DNA of 44,479 bases from Terriglobia bacterium (GCA_020073375.1 JAIQFG010000035.1:1-44479), one strand, 5' to 3'. Shown: positions 8,177 to 17,777, numbered from the stretch's first letter. A program made the numbers and translations. Notes: generated by a model from the letters alone, not told the origin.

Positions 8177-9556
8177 TTAATTCCCGGACGTCATTTTCGC
8201 GGACACCGAAGGAACAATCTTGCCGGACTGCCAGACGGCGGAGAGTTTTTCGGTGTTGTGAATGTCGTCGAGCGGGTTGGCGTCCAGAACCAGGAAATCG
8301 GCGCGCCGGCCGGGCTGCAGCGTTCCGAAAGTTCTGGCGCCGCCCAGAATTTCCGCGTTCGTGCCGGTGGCGGCGACGATAGCCTGCATGGACGTGAGGC
8401 CCGCCTCGACCATCAACTGCAATTCGCGATGCTCGAAGTAGCCGGGGAAACGCGTGGGGATTCCGGAGTCGGTGCCGAACGCGATCTTCACGCCGTTGTC
8501 GGAGAGCGTTTTCAGATTTTTCTTGGCCATTTCCAGACCCGCGCGATATTTTACGATGTCGGGATCCCGGCGGCCCTTTTCCACGTTTTCCGGGCCGCGG
8601 ACCATCGCGATCGCCGCCGGATCGTAGCCCGCCTTAAAGAACGGATCATCCAGCCATTTCAGGTTGTCGGCGTACGCGAACAGAACTTCGTCGCGGACCA
8701 GCGTGGGGATCAGAAACACGTTCCGCGCTTTCATCTTTTGCATCACGTCCTGATCCACGGCCTGGTCGCGAATGCTGTGGGCGAAACCGTCGAGGCCGGC
8801 GGCGAGCAGCGCCTTGGCGTCGGCCAGATAATATTCGTGGGCGAAGACGCGGATGTGCTGCTTGTGCGCTTCGTCGATAATGGCCTGGTAGACCTCGGGC
8901 TTGATCTTCACGCCGTGGCCCAGGCCGTCGTCCACCCACATCTTGATGAAATCGGGATGGTGAGGGGCCAGCTCGCGGACGTCGGCGCGGGCTTCGTCCG
9001 CTGTTTGCGGGCGGTAACGGTGGTCGTTGGGATAATTTTTCCCGGTATATTCCAGGAAGCCGCGGCCCGCGGTATAGAGGCGCGCGCCGGTCACGTTTCC
9101 GGCATGCTGGGCGTCGCGAATTTTGTAAATTTCATCTTCATCCTGGCCGAGGGAGGTGGTCGTGGCCACGCCGTACGATAAGTATCGATTGAGCTGCTTG
9201 ACGACGTTTTCCTGGGTGTAGTTCCCGGCCACCGAATCGGCGCCGTTGGACGAAAGTCCAAGGTGGCCGTGGAGATTGATGAGCGCGGGCATGATGGTTT
9301 TTCCGCTGACGTCGCGCACGTCGGCGTCCTTGGGGATCGCGACGGCGCCCGCCTTTCCCGCGGCGACGACGCGATCGCCTTCGAGAACGAGAACGGAGTT
9401 CTCGACGGCCGGACGGCCTGTGCCGTCAATCAGGCGCGCGCCTTTCAGGACGATTGGTTTGGGCTTGGCCTGCGCGGCAGCGCGCGGGGAGGCGGCAAGC
9501 AAGGACAGAAAAATTCCCAGCAGCACGCCGGAGAACGATCGATTCACGGTTTTCAT
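8177..9556 (-). CDS. Secreted amidohydrolase, imidazolonepropionase-like
   Basis: 459 residues with a signal peptide ending near AAAQ. The metal-dependent amidohydrolase motifs are all present: H96-x-H98 (INLHGH), K205 at the usual carboxylated-lysine place (DFIKMW), H240 (VFAH), H260 (GFAHSIRD) and D363 (FGTDSG). The fold is a TIM barrel with a beta sandwich formed by both ends. The family includes exported dipeptidases and related hydrolases; the substrate is unknown. A GAGGAA ribosome site precedes the ATG. It appears to be a single transcription unit ending in the terminator at 7989. Confidence 0.9.
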   Translation of the reverse strand: MKTVNRSFSGVLLGIFLSLLAASPRAAAQAKPKPIVLKGARLIDGTGRPAVENSVLVLEGDRVVAAGKAGAVAIPKDADVRDVSGKTIMPALINLHGHLGLSSNGADSVAGNYTQENVVKQLNRYLSYGVATTTSLGQDEDEIYKIRDAQHAGNVTGARLYTAGRGFLEYTGKNYPNDHRYRPQTADEARADVRELAPHHPDFIKMWVDDGLGHGVKIKPEVYQAIIDEAHKQHIRVFAHEYYLADAKALLAAGLDGFAHSIRDQAVDQDVMQKMKARNVFLIPTLVRDEVLFAYADNLKWLDDPFFKAGYDPAAIAMVRGPENVEKGRRDPDIVKYRAGLEMAKKNLKTLSDNGVKIAFGTDSGIPTRFPGYFEHRELQLMVEAGLTSMQAIVAATGTNAEILGGARTFGTLQPGRRADFLVLDANPLDDIHNTEKLSAVWQSGKIVPSVSAKMTSGN

Positions 9557-9726
9557 TTTTGGTTCCTCGTTGACACGGGATACTAGTGCAGGATGGCGTC
9601 CGGGGTCAAACGCATGCTTACGTTTTCACTGAGGGAAAAGCGGAGGTTATCAAGGTTGTGAGTGCGTCAAGAAATCCGCCGTGAACGCCAAGTCAGCAGC
9701 GCATCGGGTTTCTATTTGACCGGGAA

Positions 9727-10311
9727 TCATGGGTAACCCTGAAGCCTGGGGGCCGCGTGCTTCCATTCCGGAGCGAGTGCGGCGTGATCCCTGTTCGGCA
9801 TTTTCACTCGCGGCAAGGTTTCCGGATCCAGCACCTGGTTTTCGGCGATGACGCCGTTCTTGAAGAGTAAGAATGCGACCAGAGAGTAGACCTCGTCCGG
9901 CTTTAGCGTTCCCTGCTTGTTGAGGGGCATGGCGCGGTTGATGTAATCCCACATGGTCGTGGCGTATTGCGCATGCAGAGACATCACCAGGGCATCGTCC
10001 ACACAAGGGACGAGGCATGGATATTTGGACTTTTTCGTTCCGTCGCTTTTGATCAGTGTGGGAGCCGGGCCACCTGATCCTGTGCTGCCATGACAGACAA
10101 CACACTGCTTCTCGCGGAAAAGTTTAGCGCCCTCCGCGGCCGTGCCGTGGCCCGGAGGAAGTTCCTTTCCGTCGGGGCCGATCGAGATGTCCCACGCGCG
10201 AATTTCTTCCGGGGTGGGCGTTCGCCCGACACCGTACTTGGTAGACTGTGCCTGGGCCAATTGGGCCAGGGCCAAAATCGCGACAAGCAAGAGCAGCTTA
10301 CGCCATTCCAT
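9727..10311 (-). CDS. SoxD-like mono-haem c-type cytochrome subunit
   Basis: 194 residues from an ATG inside the end of the upstream molybdenum enzyme gene; the two overlap by 14 bases, which suggests translational coupling. A signal peptide ends near QAQ22. One haem c site is C70-V-V-C73-H74, with M128 (RAMPLNKQG) as the likely sixth ligand. A C99/C103 pair may form a disulphide. SoxD and SorB cytochromes take electrons from the sulfite dehydrogenase. Canonical SoxD has two haems, and only one is seen here. This makes the pair closer in layout to SorAB, although the partner reads as SoxC-like. Confidence 0.8.
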   Translation of the reverse strand: MEWRKLLLLVAILALAQLAQAQSTKYGVGRTPTPEEIRAWDISIGPDGKELPPGHGTAAEGAKLFREKQCVVCHGSTGSGGPAPTLIKSDGTKKSKYPCLVPCVDDALVMSLHAQYATTMWDYINRAMPLNKQGTLKPDEVYSLVAFLLFKNGVIAENQVLDPETLPRVKMPNRDHAALAPEWKHAAPRLQGYP

Positions 10312-11539
10312 TCTGTACGCTCCCATCGGCGGCGATTCGCCACGGAAACACAGTATTGTCGGCTCCGGGCGCGCGGAAATCGGCGTTGTCCGGCTTACCA
10401 AAGAATTTCGCGGACTCGGCTCGCGTGGGTTGCCGGGTGCCCAATTCGTCCGTGCATCGCGACATGATCACGCATTCCTTGCCGTCCCACGTCCAGGGGA
10501 AAGCAAACCGTGTATGCGCCATGGAATACGATGGCGTACGAAGCTCGGCTAGTTTCCAGCTCTGCCCGCCGTCGGTTGAGATTTCCACGTTGCGGATGGC
10601 TGCAGAGCCCGACCAGGCCAGTCCCGTAATTTCGTAAAGTCCCGGGCCGGGAAGTTTTTGTTCGCCGGAAGGAAACGTGATTACCGATTTCGGCCCAATC
10701 TGGCGCGTGAGGGCGGCGACCCGGGCGTCGGGGACAATGTGCCCGTAATCGTTGTAGGTCATGTAGTCCTTCTCAACGAGCTTGATTCGCCGCAAATATT
10801 TTACGTTGTGCATCCCTTCAAAACCGGGAACGAGCAGCCGGATCGGAAAGCCTTGCTGGGGCCGCAACGCCTCGCCATTCTGGCCATAAGCGACCAGACA
10901 ATCGTCCATGGCCTTGCCGATGGGAATACTTGTGGCTCCCTTTACGGACTCGGCGCCCTCGGCAACGATGAAAGCGGCGCCGCTTTGCACGCCGGCTTCA
11001 TTGAGCAAAATGGAGAGCGGCACGCCCGTCCATTCCGAGCAGCTCGTCAGGCCGTGCGTTTCCTGCACGGTTTTGTGGGAGGCTTTCGCGCGATTTCCCA
11101 GGCACTCCAGAAACAGCGGGCGGGTGACGAAAGGAAATCGCTTGATCTCATCCACCGAGAAAATCAGCGGCCGGTCCACCATGCCGTGAATCATCAGCCG
11201 GTGCTCCTGGGGATCTATGTTGGGCACATAGGAGCCGCGATGAGTGGAAATGTAGTGCAGCGACGAGGGCGTAATGATTCCAACCGAATCCTGGATCGGC
11301 GACAATACGTGGAACGTCATCCCGAATTCGTCGGGCGACATTCGCTCCATCACTGAAACGCGATGTGACTTCACGAACGACGAGCGCTGGCCATAGGAGA
11401 TCAGCGCCTCAAGGTCCGGCATGTCCATTTCCGGCGGGGGATTTTCCGCGCCGGCCGGCCGAATTCCCGCGGCGGCTGCGCCGATGATCGCGGCGCTGTT
11501 TTTCAGGAATTTTCTGCGTCCAGACGATTTGATTTTCAT
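10298..11539 (-). CDS. soxC: SoxC-like sulfite dehydrogenase, molybdopterin subunit
   Basis: 413 residues with a Tat-like signal (S-G-R-R-K-F-L-K-N-S then a hydrophobic Ala/Gly stretch), so the protein is exported folded with cofactor. The molybdenum-ligating Cys is C146 in the motif F-L-E-C-L-G-N-R. The SoxC-type segments THGLTSCSEWTGVPLS, YGQNGEALRPQQGFPIRLL and SVITFPS are all recognisable, as is the C-terminal dimerisation domain. The enzyme oxidises sulfite in the periplasm, or sulfane groups in the Sox system. An AAGGAG ribosome site precedes the ATG. No other sox gene is in the window, so a role in detoxifying sulfite seems likelier than lithotrophy (inference). The symbol is by family resemblance. 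Confidence 0.88.
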   Translation of the reverse strand: MKIKSSGRRKFLKNSAAIIGAAAAGIRPAGAENPPPEMDMPDLEALISYGQRSSFVKSHRVSVMERMSPDEFGMTFHVLSPIQDSVGIITPSSLHYISTHRGSYVPNIDPQEHRLMIHGMVDRPLIFSVDEIKRFPFVTRPLFLECLGNRAKASHKTVQETHGLTSCSEWTGVPLSILLNEAGVQSGAAFIVAEGAESVKGATSIPIGKAMDDCLVAYGQNGEALRPQQGFPIRLLVPGFEGMHNVKYLRRIKLVEKDYMTYNDYGHIVPDARVAALTRQIGPKSVITFPSGEQKLPGPGLYEITGLAWSGSAAIRNVEISTDGGQSWKLAELRTPSYSMAHTRFAFPWTWDGKECVIMSRCTDELGTRQPTRAESAKFFGKPDNADFRAPGADNTVFPWRIAADGSVQNGMA

Positions 11540-11752
11540 GGGCGCTCCTTAGCGGGTGAATTTGCAGGGGACTTCTGTTTTGGCCCAATCAGCGCCCAAA
11601 GTATACATCCGTTCGGAACATAGGGGGATTTCGATTTTATACCCGGTTGAGGCGAGCCATGGACGCTCGAGGATTGGCTGTTGCTGCTGCGCTGCGATTG
11701 CTTCAACCAACTCCCCAGAGTAGACTGATCGCAATCTTATTGGTGGTCAACC

Positions 11753-12835
11753 ATGGGCAAATTTTCAGGCTTCAAACCATTTACGGCGTCGTGCCTGATC
11801 GGTGTCTTGCTCCTATTTTTCGGACCTGCCGCCGCGCAAGAAAGCCCGAGCGCGACAACACCCAATCCGAGAACGGGGAGAGATCTGTCGCACGGTTATT
11901 CGGTGACAGGTAAGGTTTCCGACTCGGAGAGCCACTCCCAAATGGATGGCGTAAGGGTCGATCTTCGCGCATTCTCCGGAGCGACCGTGGCAACGGCGTT
12001 TACCAGAGGTGGCGGCAGCTTCGAGTTTCGCAACATACCAGGGGGCAGCTATGACGCCGTCGTGCAGCAAATCGGATACCAGAGCCTGATCCAGCGAATT
12101 GACGTCGATGGTCCGGTCTATGGCATGTCTCTCGAGCTTCGCGCCAATTCCAGTGCAAACAGTGCGACTGCTGGAAAACCTTCGGTCTCTTCCCGGGAAC
12201 TTTCCATCCCGCGCAAAGCCCACGAGGACATGCAAAAGGGGCTGGACTTGCTGTATGGGAAATCCGATTATCAGGGCAGCATCAAGCTGCTCGAGAGCGC
12301 CATTAAAGAATACCCGGATTACTACGAGGCTCATGCCCAGATGGGCGTGGCCTTTCTGCATTTGAAAAATCCCGCCGACGCCGAGCAGTCGCTGCGCAAA
12401 TCCGTGCAACTCAGCGAGGAACACTATGTGGACGCGTTGTTTTGGCTGGCAACGGTGCTATCCGACAACGGCCGGTTCGCGGAGGCCGAGGGCGTGGCGC
12501 GAAAGGGCGTCGAACTGGATCCCAGCTCCTGGCAGGCAAACGCAGAGTTGGCTCGCGCTCTGCTGGGCCTCGACAGGCCCGCCGAGGCGGAAAAAAACGC
12601 TTTAACCGCAGTGAAATTGCAGCCCGGGAACGCCACGCTGTACCTGATCCTTGCGAACGTTCACGGCCAGACTCAGAACGATCCCGCGCTGCTTGAGGAT
12701 CTGAACAATTATCTCAGGCTTGCTCCCACGGGGCCTTCAGCGGACCAGGCCCGCGCGCAGCGAAAACAATTGCAGGAAGAACTTGGGGATGCAAAAGGAA
12801 ACCAAACCCCGCCGAACCTGACGCCCCAACCGTAG
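11753..12835 (+). CDS. Exported TPR protein with a carboxypeptidase-regulatory-like domain
   Basis: 360 residues. A signal peptide ends near AAAQ29. Residues about 48-130 form a carboxypeptidase-regulatory beta domain (V-T-G-K-V-S-D, then G-V-R-V-D-L, and F-E-F-R-N-I-P-G-G-S-Y). Residues about 155-340 carry at least four TPR repeats with the usual A-x2-Q-M-G and A-x2-L-A patterns. The tail is Pro/Gln-rich. Like the genes at 4880 and 37472, it is probably an envelope scaffold without enzyme activity. It is divergent from the SoxC-like gene. The ribosome site (GGTGG, six bases before ATG) is weak. Confidence 0.8.
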   Translation: MGKFSGFKPFTASCLIGVLLLFFGPAAAQESPSATTPNPRTGRDLSHGYSVTGKVSDSESHSQMDGVRVDLRAFSGATVATAFTRGGGSFEFRNIPGGSYDAVVQQIGYQSLIQRIDVDGPVYGMSLELRANSSANSATAGKPSVSSRELSIPRKAHEDMQKGLDLLYGKSDYQGSIKLLESAIKEYPDYYEAHAQMGVAFLHLKNPADAEQSLRKSVQLSEEHYVDALFWLATVLSDNGRFAEAEGVARKGVELDPSSWQANAELARALLGLDRPAEAEKNALTAVKLQPGNATLYLILANVHGQTQNDPALLEDLNNYLRLAPTGPSADQARAQRKQLQEELGDAKGNQTPPNLTPQP

Positions 12836-12936
12836 AGCGACACGCTCGATAACAACAATATTGGAATGACGGAATCGACGCTCAGCGGGGCTATGGCCGC
12901 GCTCGGGCCACAGCGTGCAGATACGCACAAATCCAT

Positions 12937-12974
12937 CCAGCGCGGGAGCCGCGAGAGAGCAGCTCCCGCGCTGG
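12937..12974. terminator. Bidirectional terminator-like hairpin
   Basis: A perfect 13-bp inverted repeat (CCAGCGCGGGAGC/GCTCCCGCGCTGG) with a 12-base loop lies between the convergent TPR and alpha/beta hydrolase genes. It is followed by AATTT on the plus strand and by a short T-run on the minus strand. Confidence 0.65.
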
Positions 12975-12991
12975 AATTTCCAGAGGCGCGC

Positions 12992-15013
12992 CTAGCGGCT
13001 TGCTTTGTTCACGGTGTTGTTAAACGTCCAGTCCCAGTGCTCCCCGGCGGCCTTGACGACGGTCGGAACATCTTCGGGCAGCAGGTAGCGTTGTTGGGCC
13101 AGCGCGTTCGCGGCGTCCTCGATGCGTTTTAGATAATCGGCGCGGCTCTGGTAACGTTCTTCGAGCGACAAGCGCGAGTCGCCGGCCTTTTCCCGGTCGG
13201 CTTTTGTTTTTGCAAATGGAACATAGGAACCGGCCATGGAGACAAGCGTGTCCATCTGGCCGTAGCTTTCGCTGCGGAAGGCCCACCCGCCGTAGGTGCC
13301 GAGCGGGACGCTCTGCTCGGGCAGGCGGAGTCCGCTGGTGATGTTGCCGTCCTTATCCACTTGCGGGAGCAGGAAGGGCAGCACCGACGTGGGTCCGGCG
13401 GGGAGGTCATTGCGGAAACCGCCGGGGACTTGCGTGGGCCACTGGATGCCGGGAATTTTGGGGAATTTGAGTTCGGCTTGCGGGACCGCGGTGTGATCTT
13501 CCACCATCGGATGCAGGCTGGGCGGTGGCGCAACGCCTTTTTTCACCCAATTATCGAGGGCGACGAGCAAAGCTCGCTGCGCGAATTTGTACTCGAGGGG
13601 ATCGACAAGAAGCTGCTGCGACGGGGCTTGCACCGGAGGCCACGCGCCGGAACCGTGCCGTGCACCGGCGAGAAGGAAGATGCGCATGTTCGGGGGATCG
13701 GGGAGATCGGTCCCGCCATCCATTGACACGTGTCGCAGGGAGTCGACGCGTCCGCGATCGTAGTATTCGGATTCTGTATCCACGGACATGATTTTGGGTT
13801 CGAGTCCGGCGGGAATGCGGGCGCCGAGACCGTCGCGCTTGCCGGTCACGGGATCGGTCATCATTTCGTAACGAATCGGGAATTTCGTCTGTGTGTAAGA
13901 GCCGAGTTCGTCGGCCTGCGCCCAGCGCTCGTTGAAGCTGCCAAGGCTGGTTCCGCCGGTTTGGATAAACAGTGCGTCGATAGCTTTGCGGCCCTGCTCA
14001 TCGATGGTGAAGCCTTCGTAGATCATCTGGCGCTGCCAGCGGCCCACTTGAGACGAACCGAACGTGTAGACGTAGCTGCCGTGCATAAATGCATCCGGAC
14101 TGTACTTGATCGCCGAAGCCAAATCCCGCACCGCGGCAAATCCCACGCCTGCCACTGGCGGGTTACTCGATTCGTAAGCCAGTTCGTAGACTTTGCCAGG
14201 TTTGAAGCCGCCCTTCATGGTTACCCAGTTGACGTCCGGAACCAGTTGGCCGTTTTCCATCCGCCCAAATTGCCAATCTTCCCGGGGAATCAAGCGCGGG
14301 AAGGAAACCAGCGCGGGGCGCTCGGTGAGGCGGTACTCGGGATTTTTCGGGTCCAGCGGTGGATAGGACGGCGTGAAATCCGCAGAAGCATAATTGTACG
14401 AATCCACTTGCTTGTTAGGGATGAACCAGGGCTCGACGGGGAGCCAGGCCTTGATCACTTTTCCGTTGTCCGTGGCCACCGGAGCGGTCAGCAGGACCAG
14501 GCCCGGCTTTTTCGGAATGTCGAATTCCCAGCCGATGGCCACGACCGTGTAGCCCTGGCGCATGAGGAAACCGTCTCCGAATTCTTCTTCGGTGGCGGGA
14601 TCGGCCGAGCCTTTGGCGCGGTTGAATGCGCTGAGCACGCCCTTATTGCCGCGATTCGGAATATCGAAGATCAGAGCGCCGTTGCCCTTGGAGGGATCCT
14701 TGGGCCTCACGATGAAAATGTCCGCGGTGAATTCCACTTTGCCCTGGGCGTTTTTCGGCGCCTTGTCGAGATCGACGATGATTTTGTTGTGCGGGTTGCC
14801 GGGATCAACCGCGAAGTAGACCTTGCCCGTAAGTTTCTCGTACGCGCCGGTTGTGCCGAACGATTTTCCGCCAAGAACGTCCTGCTTGCTGGTGATTTCG
14901 ACGCGCGTGACTTCCGCGCGCAGCACCGCCGGGGCCAACGACAAAACCAGCGCCAACGCAGCCAGCCCCAGGATGACGCGCTCCCACATGGCCCGATTGT
15001 GTGTGCCGCTCAT
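12992..15013 (-). CDS. Secreted alpha/beta hydrolase-domain protein, Abhydrolase_10 type
   Basis: 673 residues, with GGGAGG seven bases before the ATG. An N-terminal hydrophobic segment ends near LRA33, so the protein is exported. The body has the features of the large alpha/beta hydrolase-domain proteins of Acidobacteriota and Proteobacteria (Abhydrolase_10). F-G-S-S-Q-V-G-R near residue 350 is the likely nucleophile-elbow region, and G-A-R-H-G near 450 probably supplies the His. The reaction is unknown and no substrate can be named. Paralogues are usually secreted or envelope-bound esterase-like proteins. It is a stand-alone gene divergent from the small gene at 15179. Confidence 0.8.
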   Translation of the reverse strand: MSGTHNRAMWERVILGLAALALVLSLAPAVLRAEVTRVEITSKQDVLGGKSFGTTGAYEKLTGKVYFAVDPGNPHNKIIVDLDKAPKNAQGKVEFTADIFIVRPKDPSKGNGALIFDIPNRGNKGVLSAFNRAKGSADPATEEEFGDGFLMRQGYTVVAIGWEFDIPKKPGLVLLTAPVATDNGKVIKAWLPVEPWFIPNKQVDSYNYASADFTPSYPPLDPKNPEYRLTERPALVSFPRLIPREDWQFGRMENGQLVPDVNWVTMKGGFKPGKVYELAYESSNPPVAGVGFAAVRDLASAIKYSPDAFMHGSYVYTFGSSQVGRWQRQMIYEGFTIDEQGRKAIDALFIQTGGTSLGSFNERWAQADELGSYTQTKFPIRYEMMTDPVTGKRDGLGARIPAGLEPKIMSVDTESEYYDRGRVDSLRHVSMDGGTDLPDPPNMRIFLLAGARHGSGAWPPVQAPSQQLLVDPLEYKFAQRALLVALDNWVKKGVAPPPSLHPMVEDHTAVPQAELKFPKIPGIQWPTQVPGGFRNDLPAGPTSVLPFLLPQVDKDGNITSGLRLPEQSVPLGTYGGWAFRSESYGQMDTLVSMAGSYVPFAKTKADREKAGDSRLSLEERYQSRADYLKRIEDAANALAQQRYLLPEDVPTVVKAAGEHWDWTFNNTVNKASR

Positions 15014-15165
15014 GGAAAAGCCTCCCTTTGGTTTGCCAGGTTTTATCGGATCACTCGGGGGAACCGCAAGACCGCGCTTCGACTTCTAAACCGCCCAACC
15101 CAATTGAGGCGGATTCTATACCTTTATCCGGCGGACCGCTAATTTTTTAACGCGGGGCGCTGCTG

Positions 15166-15171
15166 TATACT
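15166..15171 (+). promoter_or_regulatory. Possible -10 element for a leaderless transcript
   Basis: TATACT ends seven bases before the ATG at 15179, with no Shine-Dalgarno sequence in between. A T-rich hexamer (15143-15148) lies 17 bases upstream. Transcription would begin at or next to the start codon. Confidence 0.4.
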
Positions 15172-15178
15172 TCGCCTC

Positions 15179-15643
15179 ATGCGGTTCCACTGCAACACGC
15201 TGCCGGCGGCGATTTTCATTGCCTGCATTGCCGGAATTCCAAGCGCCGCAGCGAGCGCGAATCCGCAAGGAAATTGCGGCAAAGCTGAAAAACAATTGCT
15301 AGCCGGGCACGAGCCGAAGGACTGGGACAGTCTCCACCGCTTATTCAAGAAATTCGGCGCGTGCGATGATGGCGCGGCCGGCGAGGCGTTCAGCGAGGAT
15401 GTGGCGCGATTATTTACAAAGCAGTGGACGCATCTGGATAGATTGAGCCGCCTTGCCGCTTCCGACAAAACATTTGAGGAATTTGTTTTGCGCCATATCG
15501 ACGCCACACTGGATGAGAACGACCTGCTGTCGATTTTCGACCATGCAAAGTCGCAATGCCCGGCCGGGCAACAGCGCATCTGCGGGTTGGTACTCGCAAG
15601 GGCGCAGGAAAGCCTGGATGTTCTTGGCAACGTTTCCGAGTAA
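15179..15643 (+). CDS. Small secreted protein of unknown function
   Basis: 154 residues with a signal peptide (CIAGIPSAAASA). The mature part is mainly helical and has four Cys (GNCGK, GACDD, SQCPAG, RICG), which could form two disulphides in the periplasm. I do not recognise the family. The start has no ribosome binding site but a TATACT element seven bases upstream, so it may be leaderless. The gene is divergent from the alpha/beta hydrolase and convergent with the amidase. Confidence 0.65.
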   Translation: MRFHCNTLPAAIFIACIAGIPSAAASANPQGNCGKAEKQLLAGHEPKDWDSLHRLFKKFGACDDGAAGEAFSEDVARLFTKQWTHLDRLSRLAASDKTFEEFVLRHIDATLDENDLLSIFDHAKSQCPAGQQRICGLVLARAQESLDVLGNVSE

Positions 15644-15742
15644 GCGCTTCGCGTCCATCACTCCGAAAAGAGAATCCGGCATCCATTTTCAAACTTCCGA
15701 TCCGCGCTTATTGGAAATCCGTTTTGCAGCGTCCATTCGCTT

Positions 15743-17470
15743 CTACGGGAAAGACGGCGGCGGGACACGGCGTTTGGTGGCCTGCTCGAAGCTGTAGGCG
15801 AGTTCGATGAGTCTCGGCTCGCTGCATGCGGTGCCCGTGAAGGAGACGCCGTAAGGGGCGGGTTTTGCGTCAAAGCCCGGCGGAAACGGAACGGCGGGAG
15901 CGTTTGGGATCTTTCCGAAGGGGACAATCACAGTGGGGTATCCGGGTTTGGCGGCGATGGAGGCGACGGTTGAGCCTGGAAACAGGAGTGCGTCCAGATT
16001 GTATTTCTTCAGCGCAGCGTCGATTCCCTCCGCTCCGGCGAGGCGGACATCTTTTTCGCGATCGGATTCGTAACGCGCGCGGTCGGCGTCGAGATCCATT
16101 TCGTCGGAGATGTCCAACTGCGACTGGCCGTACTTGATGGCGCTTGCTTTTGCGTGGGCCAGGTTGAACTCGCGAAGGTCGGTGAGCGACTTCACTGGGG
16201 CCGCGGCGCCCAGCGACGCGAGCCACTTGTTGAAATCGCGCTTCATTCCGTATTTGAAAACCACAGAGCAGTCCGCGTCCTTGCCCTTCGCGTTTTCCTG
16301 GCCGGAACAAGTGTTCCACTTCAGCAGATTATTTTGCGGATCGGGCGAAACGATGCTGGGGATATCCGCCGGATCGACGATCACAGCGCCATTCCTTTTT
16401 ATTACGGAGATCGCTTCGTCCATTACTTTTTTCTGATCGGGATTCAGGCTGTCGCGGGGCTTGGTTTCGCCGGGCGCTGTGACGGGATCGTAGTAGAAGG
16501 CGCGGGGAATTCCTATGCGCGCGCCTTTCAGGGCGTAGCGCTTGAGAAATTTTCGGTAATCGCGCCCCGGTGGCAGGGCGCACGTTTGCGTGGCCGGATC
16601 GTCCGGGTCGGGCGCCGCGCTCTCAAGCGCGCCGAGCAGAATGGCTGCGTCGGTAACGGACTTGGCCATCGGGCCGGCCGTGTCCTGGTCCGCGGTGATG
16701 GGAATAATTCCGTGGCGGCTGATGCGGCCCACGGTCGGCTTGATGCCCACGAGCATGGTTTGATTCGACGGGCTGAGAATCGAGCCGGACGTTTCGCTGC
16801 CCACGTTGGCGGCCCAGAAATTCGCGGCCGTGCCCACACCGGAACTCGATCCGGCGACGAGCAGAACGGGGCGGCCGTCGAAGGTGTCGGGCCGCGGGTC
16901 GCGGCGCGGGTCGTACGGATTCATGCTGAATCCGATGAGGCCGTTGTAGCCGCCCACCATGGGCGTGGGGCCGCCCGCCACCCAATTGGCCAGTTCGGTC
17001 ATCGTAGTTTTCGCGAGGATGATTGCGCCGGCTTCACGCAGATTTTTTGTGAGAGTCGCTTCGTACGGCGGGATCAGGCCGTCAAAGGCGAGCGCGCCGC
17101 CCGTCGTGGGCATGTCCATCGTTTGCATATTGTCCTTAAGTGCGATGGGAATGCCGTGCAGCGGGCCGCGGACCTTGCCGTGGGCGCGCTCGCGGTCGCG
17201 CGCGTCGGCTTCGTTCAGGGCGTTGGGATTTACAGTGATGACGGCGTTCAGGCCGCGGTTATAGCGCGCGATGCGCAGCAGGTACTCGGTGACGATCTGG
17301 CGCGAGGTGACGCGGCCCTGCGACAAGGCCGCCTGCATTTCGGGGATGGTGGCTTCGACGACAGTGAATGGGTTCTGTTTTGCCGGTCTCTGCTGGGCGC
17401 GAGCAGGCGTCTGCGCATTCAGCGAGGCTGCGACAGAAAACAGAAGAGCCAATGAATGCGCCCGCTTCAT
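15743..17470 (-). CDS. Secreted amidase of the amidase-signature family
   Basis: 575 residues from the ATG at 17470, chosen because it begins a signal peptide (MKRAHSLALLFSVAASLNAQ). A longer frame starts 24 codons earlier without a signal. The Ser-cisSer-Lys triad is visible: K112 (ALKDN), the Ser cluster S208-S210 (GSSSGVGTA) and nucleophile S230 (SETSGSI). The enzyme hydrolyses C-N amide bonds in the periplasm or outside the cell; the substrate is unknown. Residues 255-290 carry the usual I-K-P-T-V-G-R-I-S-R-H-G-I-I-P segment. A TAGAAT element lies eight bases before the start, with no ribosome site. Confidence 0.9.
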   Translation of the reverse strand: MKRAHSLALLFSVAASLNAQTPARAQQRPAKQNPFTVVEATIPEMQAALSQGRVTSRQIVTEYLLRIARYNRGLNAVITVNPNALNEADARDRERAHGKVRGPLHGIPIALKDNMQTMDMPTTGGALAFDGLIPPYEATLTKNLREAGAIILAKTTMTELANWVAGGPTPMVGGYNGLIGFSMNPYDPRRDPRPDTFDGRPVLLVAGSSSGVGTAANFWAANVGSETSGSILSPSNQTMLVGIKPTVGRISRHGIIPITADQDTAGPMAKSVTDAAILLGALESAAPDPDDPATQTCALPPGRDYRKFLKRYALKGARIGIPRAFYYDPVTAPGETKPRDSLNPDQKKVMDEAISVIKRNGAVIVDPADIPSIVSPDPQNNLLKWNTCSGQENAKGKDADCSVVFKYGMKRDFNKWLASLGAAAPVKSLTDLREFNLAHAKASAIKYGQSQLDISDEMDLDADRARYESDREKDVRLAGAEGIDAALKKYNLDALLFPGSTVASIAAKPGYPTVIVPFGKIPNAPAVPFPPGFDAKPAPYGVSFTGTACSEPRLIELAYSFEQATKRRVPPPSFP

Positions 17471-17478
17471 AGGCCGCG

Positions 17479-17484
17479 ATTCTA
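17479..17484 (-). promoter_or_regulatory. Possible -10 element for the amidase, leaderless type
   Basis: On the minus strand TAGAAT (five of six consensus matches) ends eight bases before the ATG at 17470 and no Shine-Dalgarno is present. The start of transcription would fall at or beside the start codon. Confidence 0.35.
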
Positions 17485-17735
17485 TCTCAATCGAATGTGA
17501 AATCTGAAACGGCTCGCGGCACAGGATGCTCGATTCATCCATCCGACTGGGTAGAACTTGTTGGGAATCATCTAATAAGGCGGCGGGCCGGAAATTGAGG
17601 CCGCCAGGACTAATACCCCTTCAAGTCGTGTCCCAGGACGTCGCGGTGGAAGCCGCAACCCACAAGGACTCTTGTAAGACGGCTTCAGCAGCTTCGGGCA
17701 CCGGCGTCAAAAAGATCTGGACGCCCTTACGCAAA

Positions 17736-17777
17736 CGCGGACCAAGGTAAATGCCGTGGCATTCATCCCGGTCCGCG
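17736..17777. terminator. Nested hairpin, terminator-like
   Basis: An 8-bp outer stem (CGCGGACC/GGTCCGCG) encloses a 6-bp inner stem (AATGCC/GGCATT) with a two-base loop. It lies just downstream of the secreted protein gene that ends at 17809. Only three T residues follow on the minus strand, so it may stop transcription weakly or act as an RNA structure. Confidence 0.4.

Noticed and set aside
13730-15142. Open frame of 470 codons on the plus strand
   Set aside because: It lies wholly opposite the alpha/beta hydrolase gene; it has no ribosome site or motif and reflects high-GC codon bias.
16154-17455. Open frame of 433 codons on the plus strand
   Set aside because: It is antisense to the amidase, whose catalytic triad is complete.
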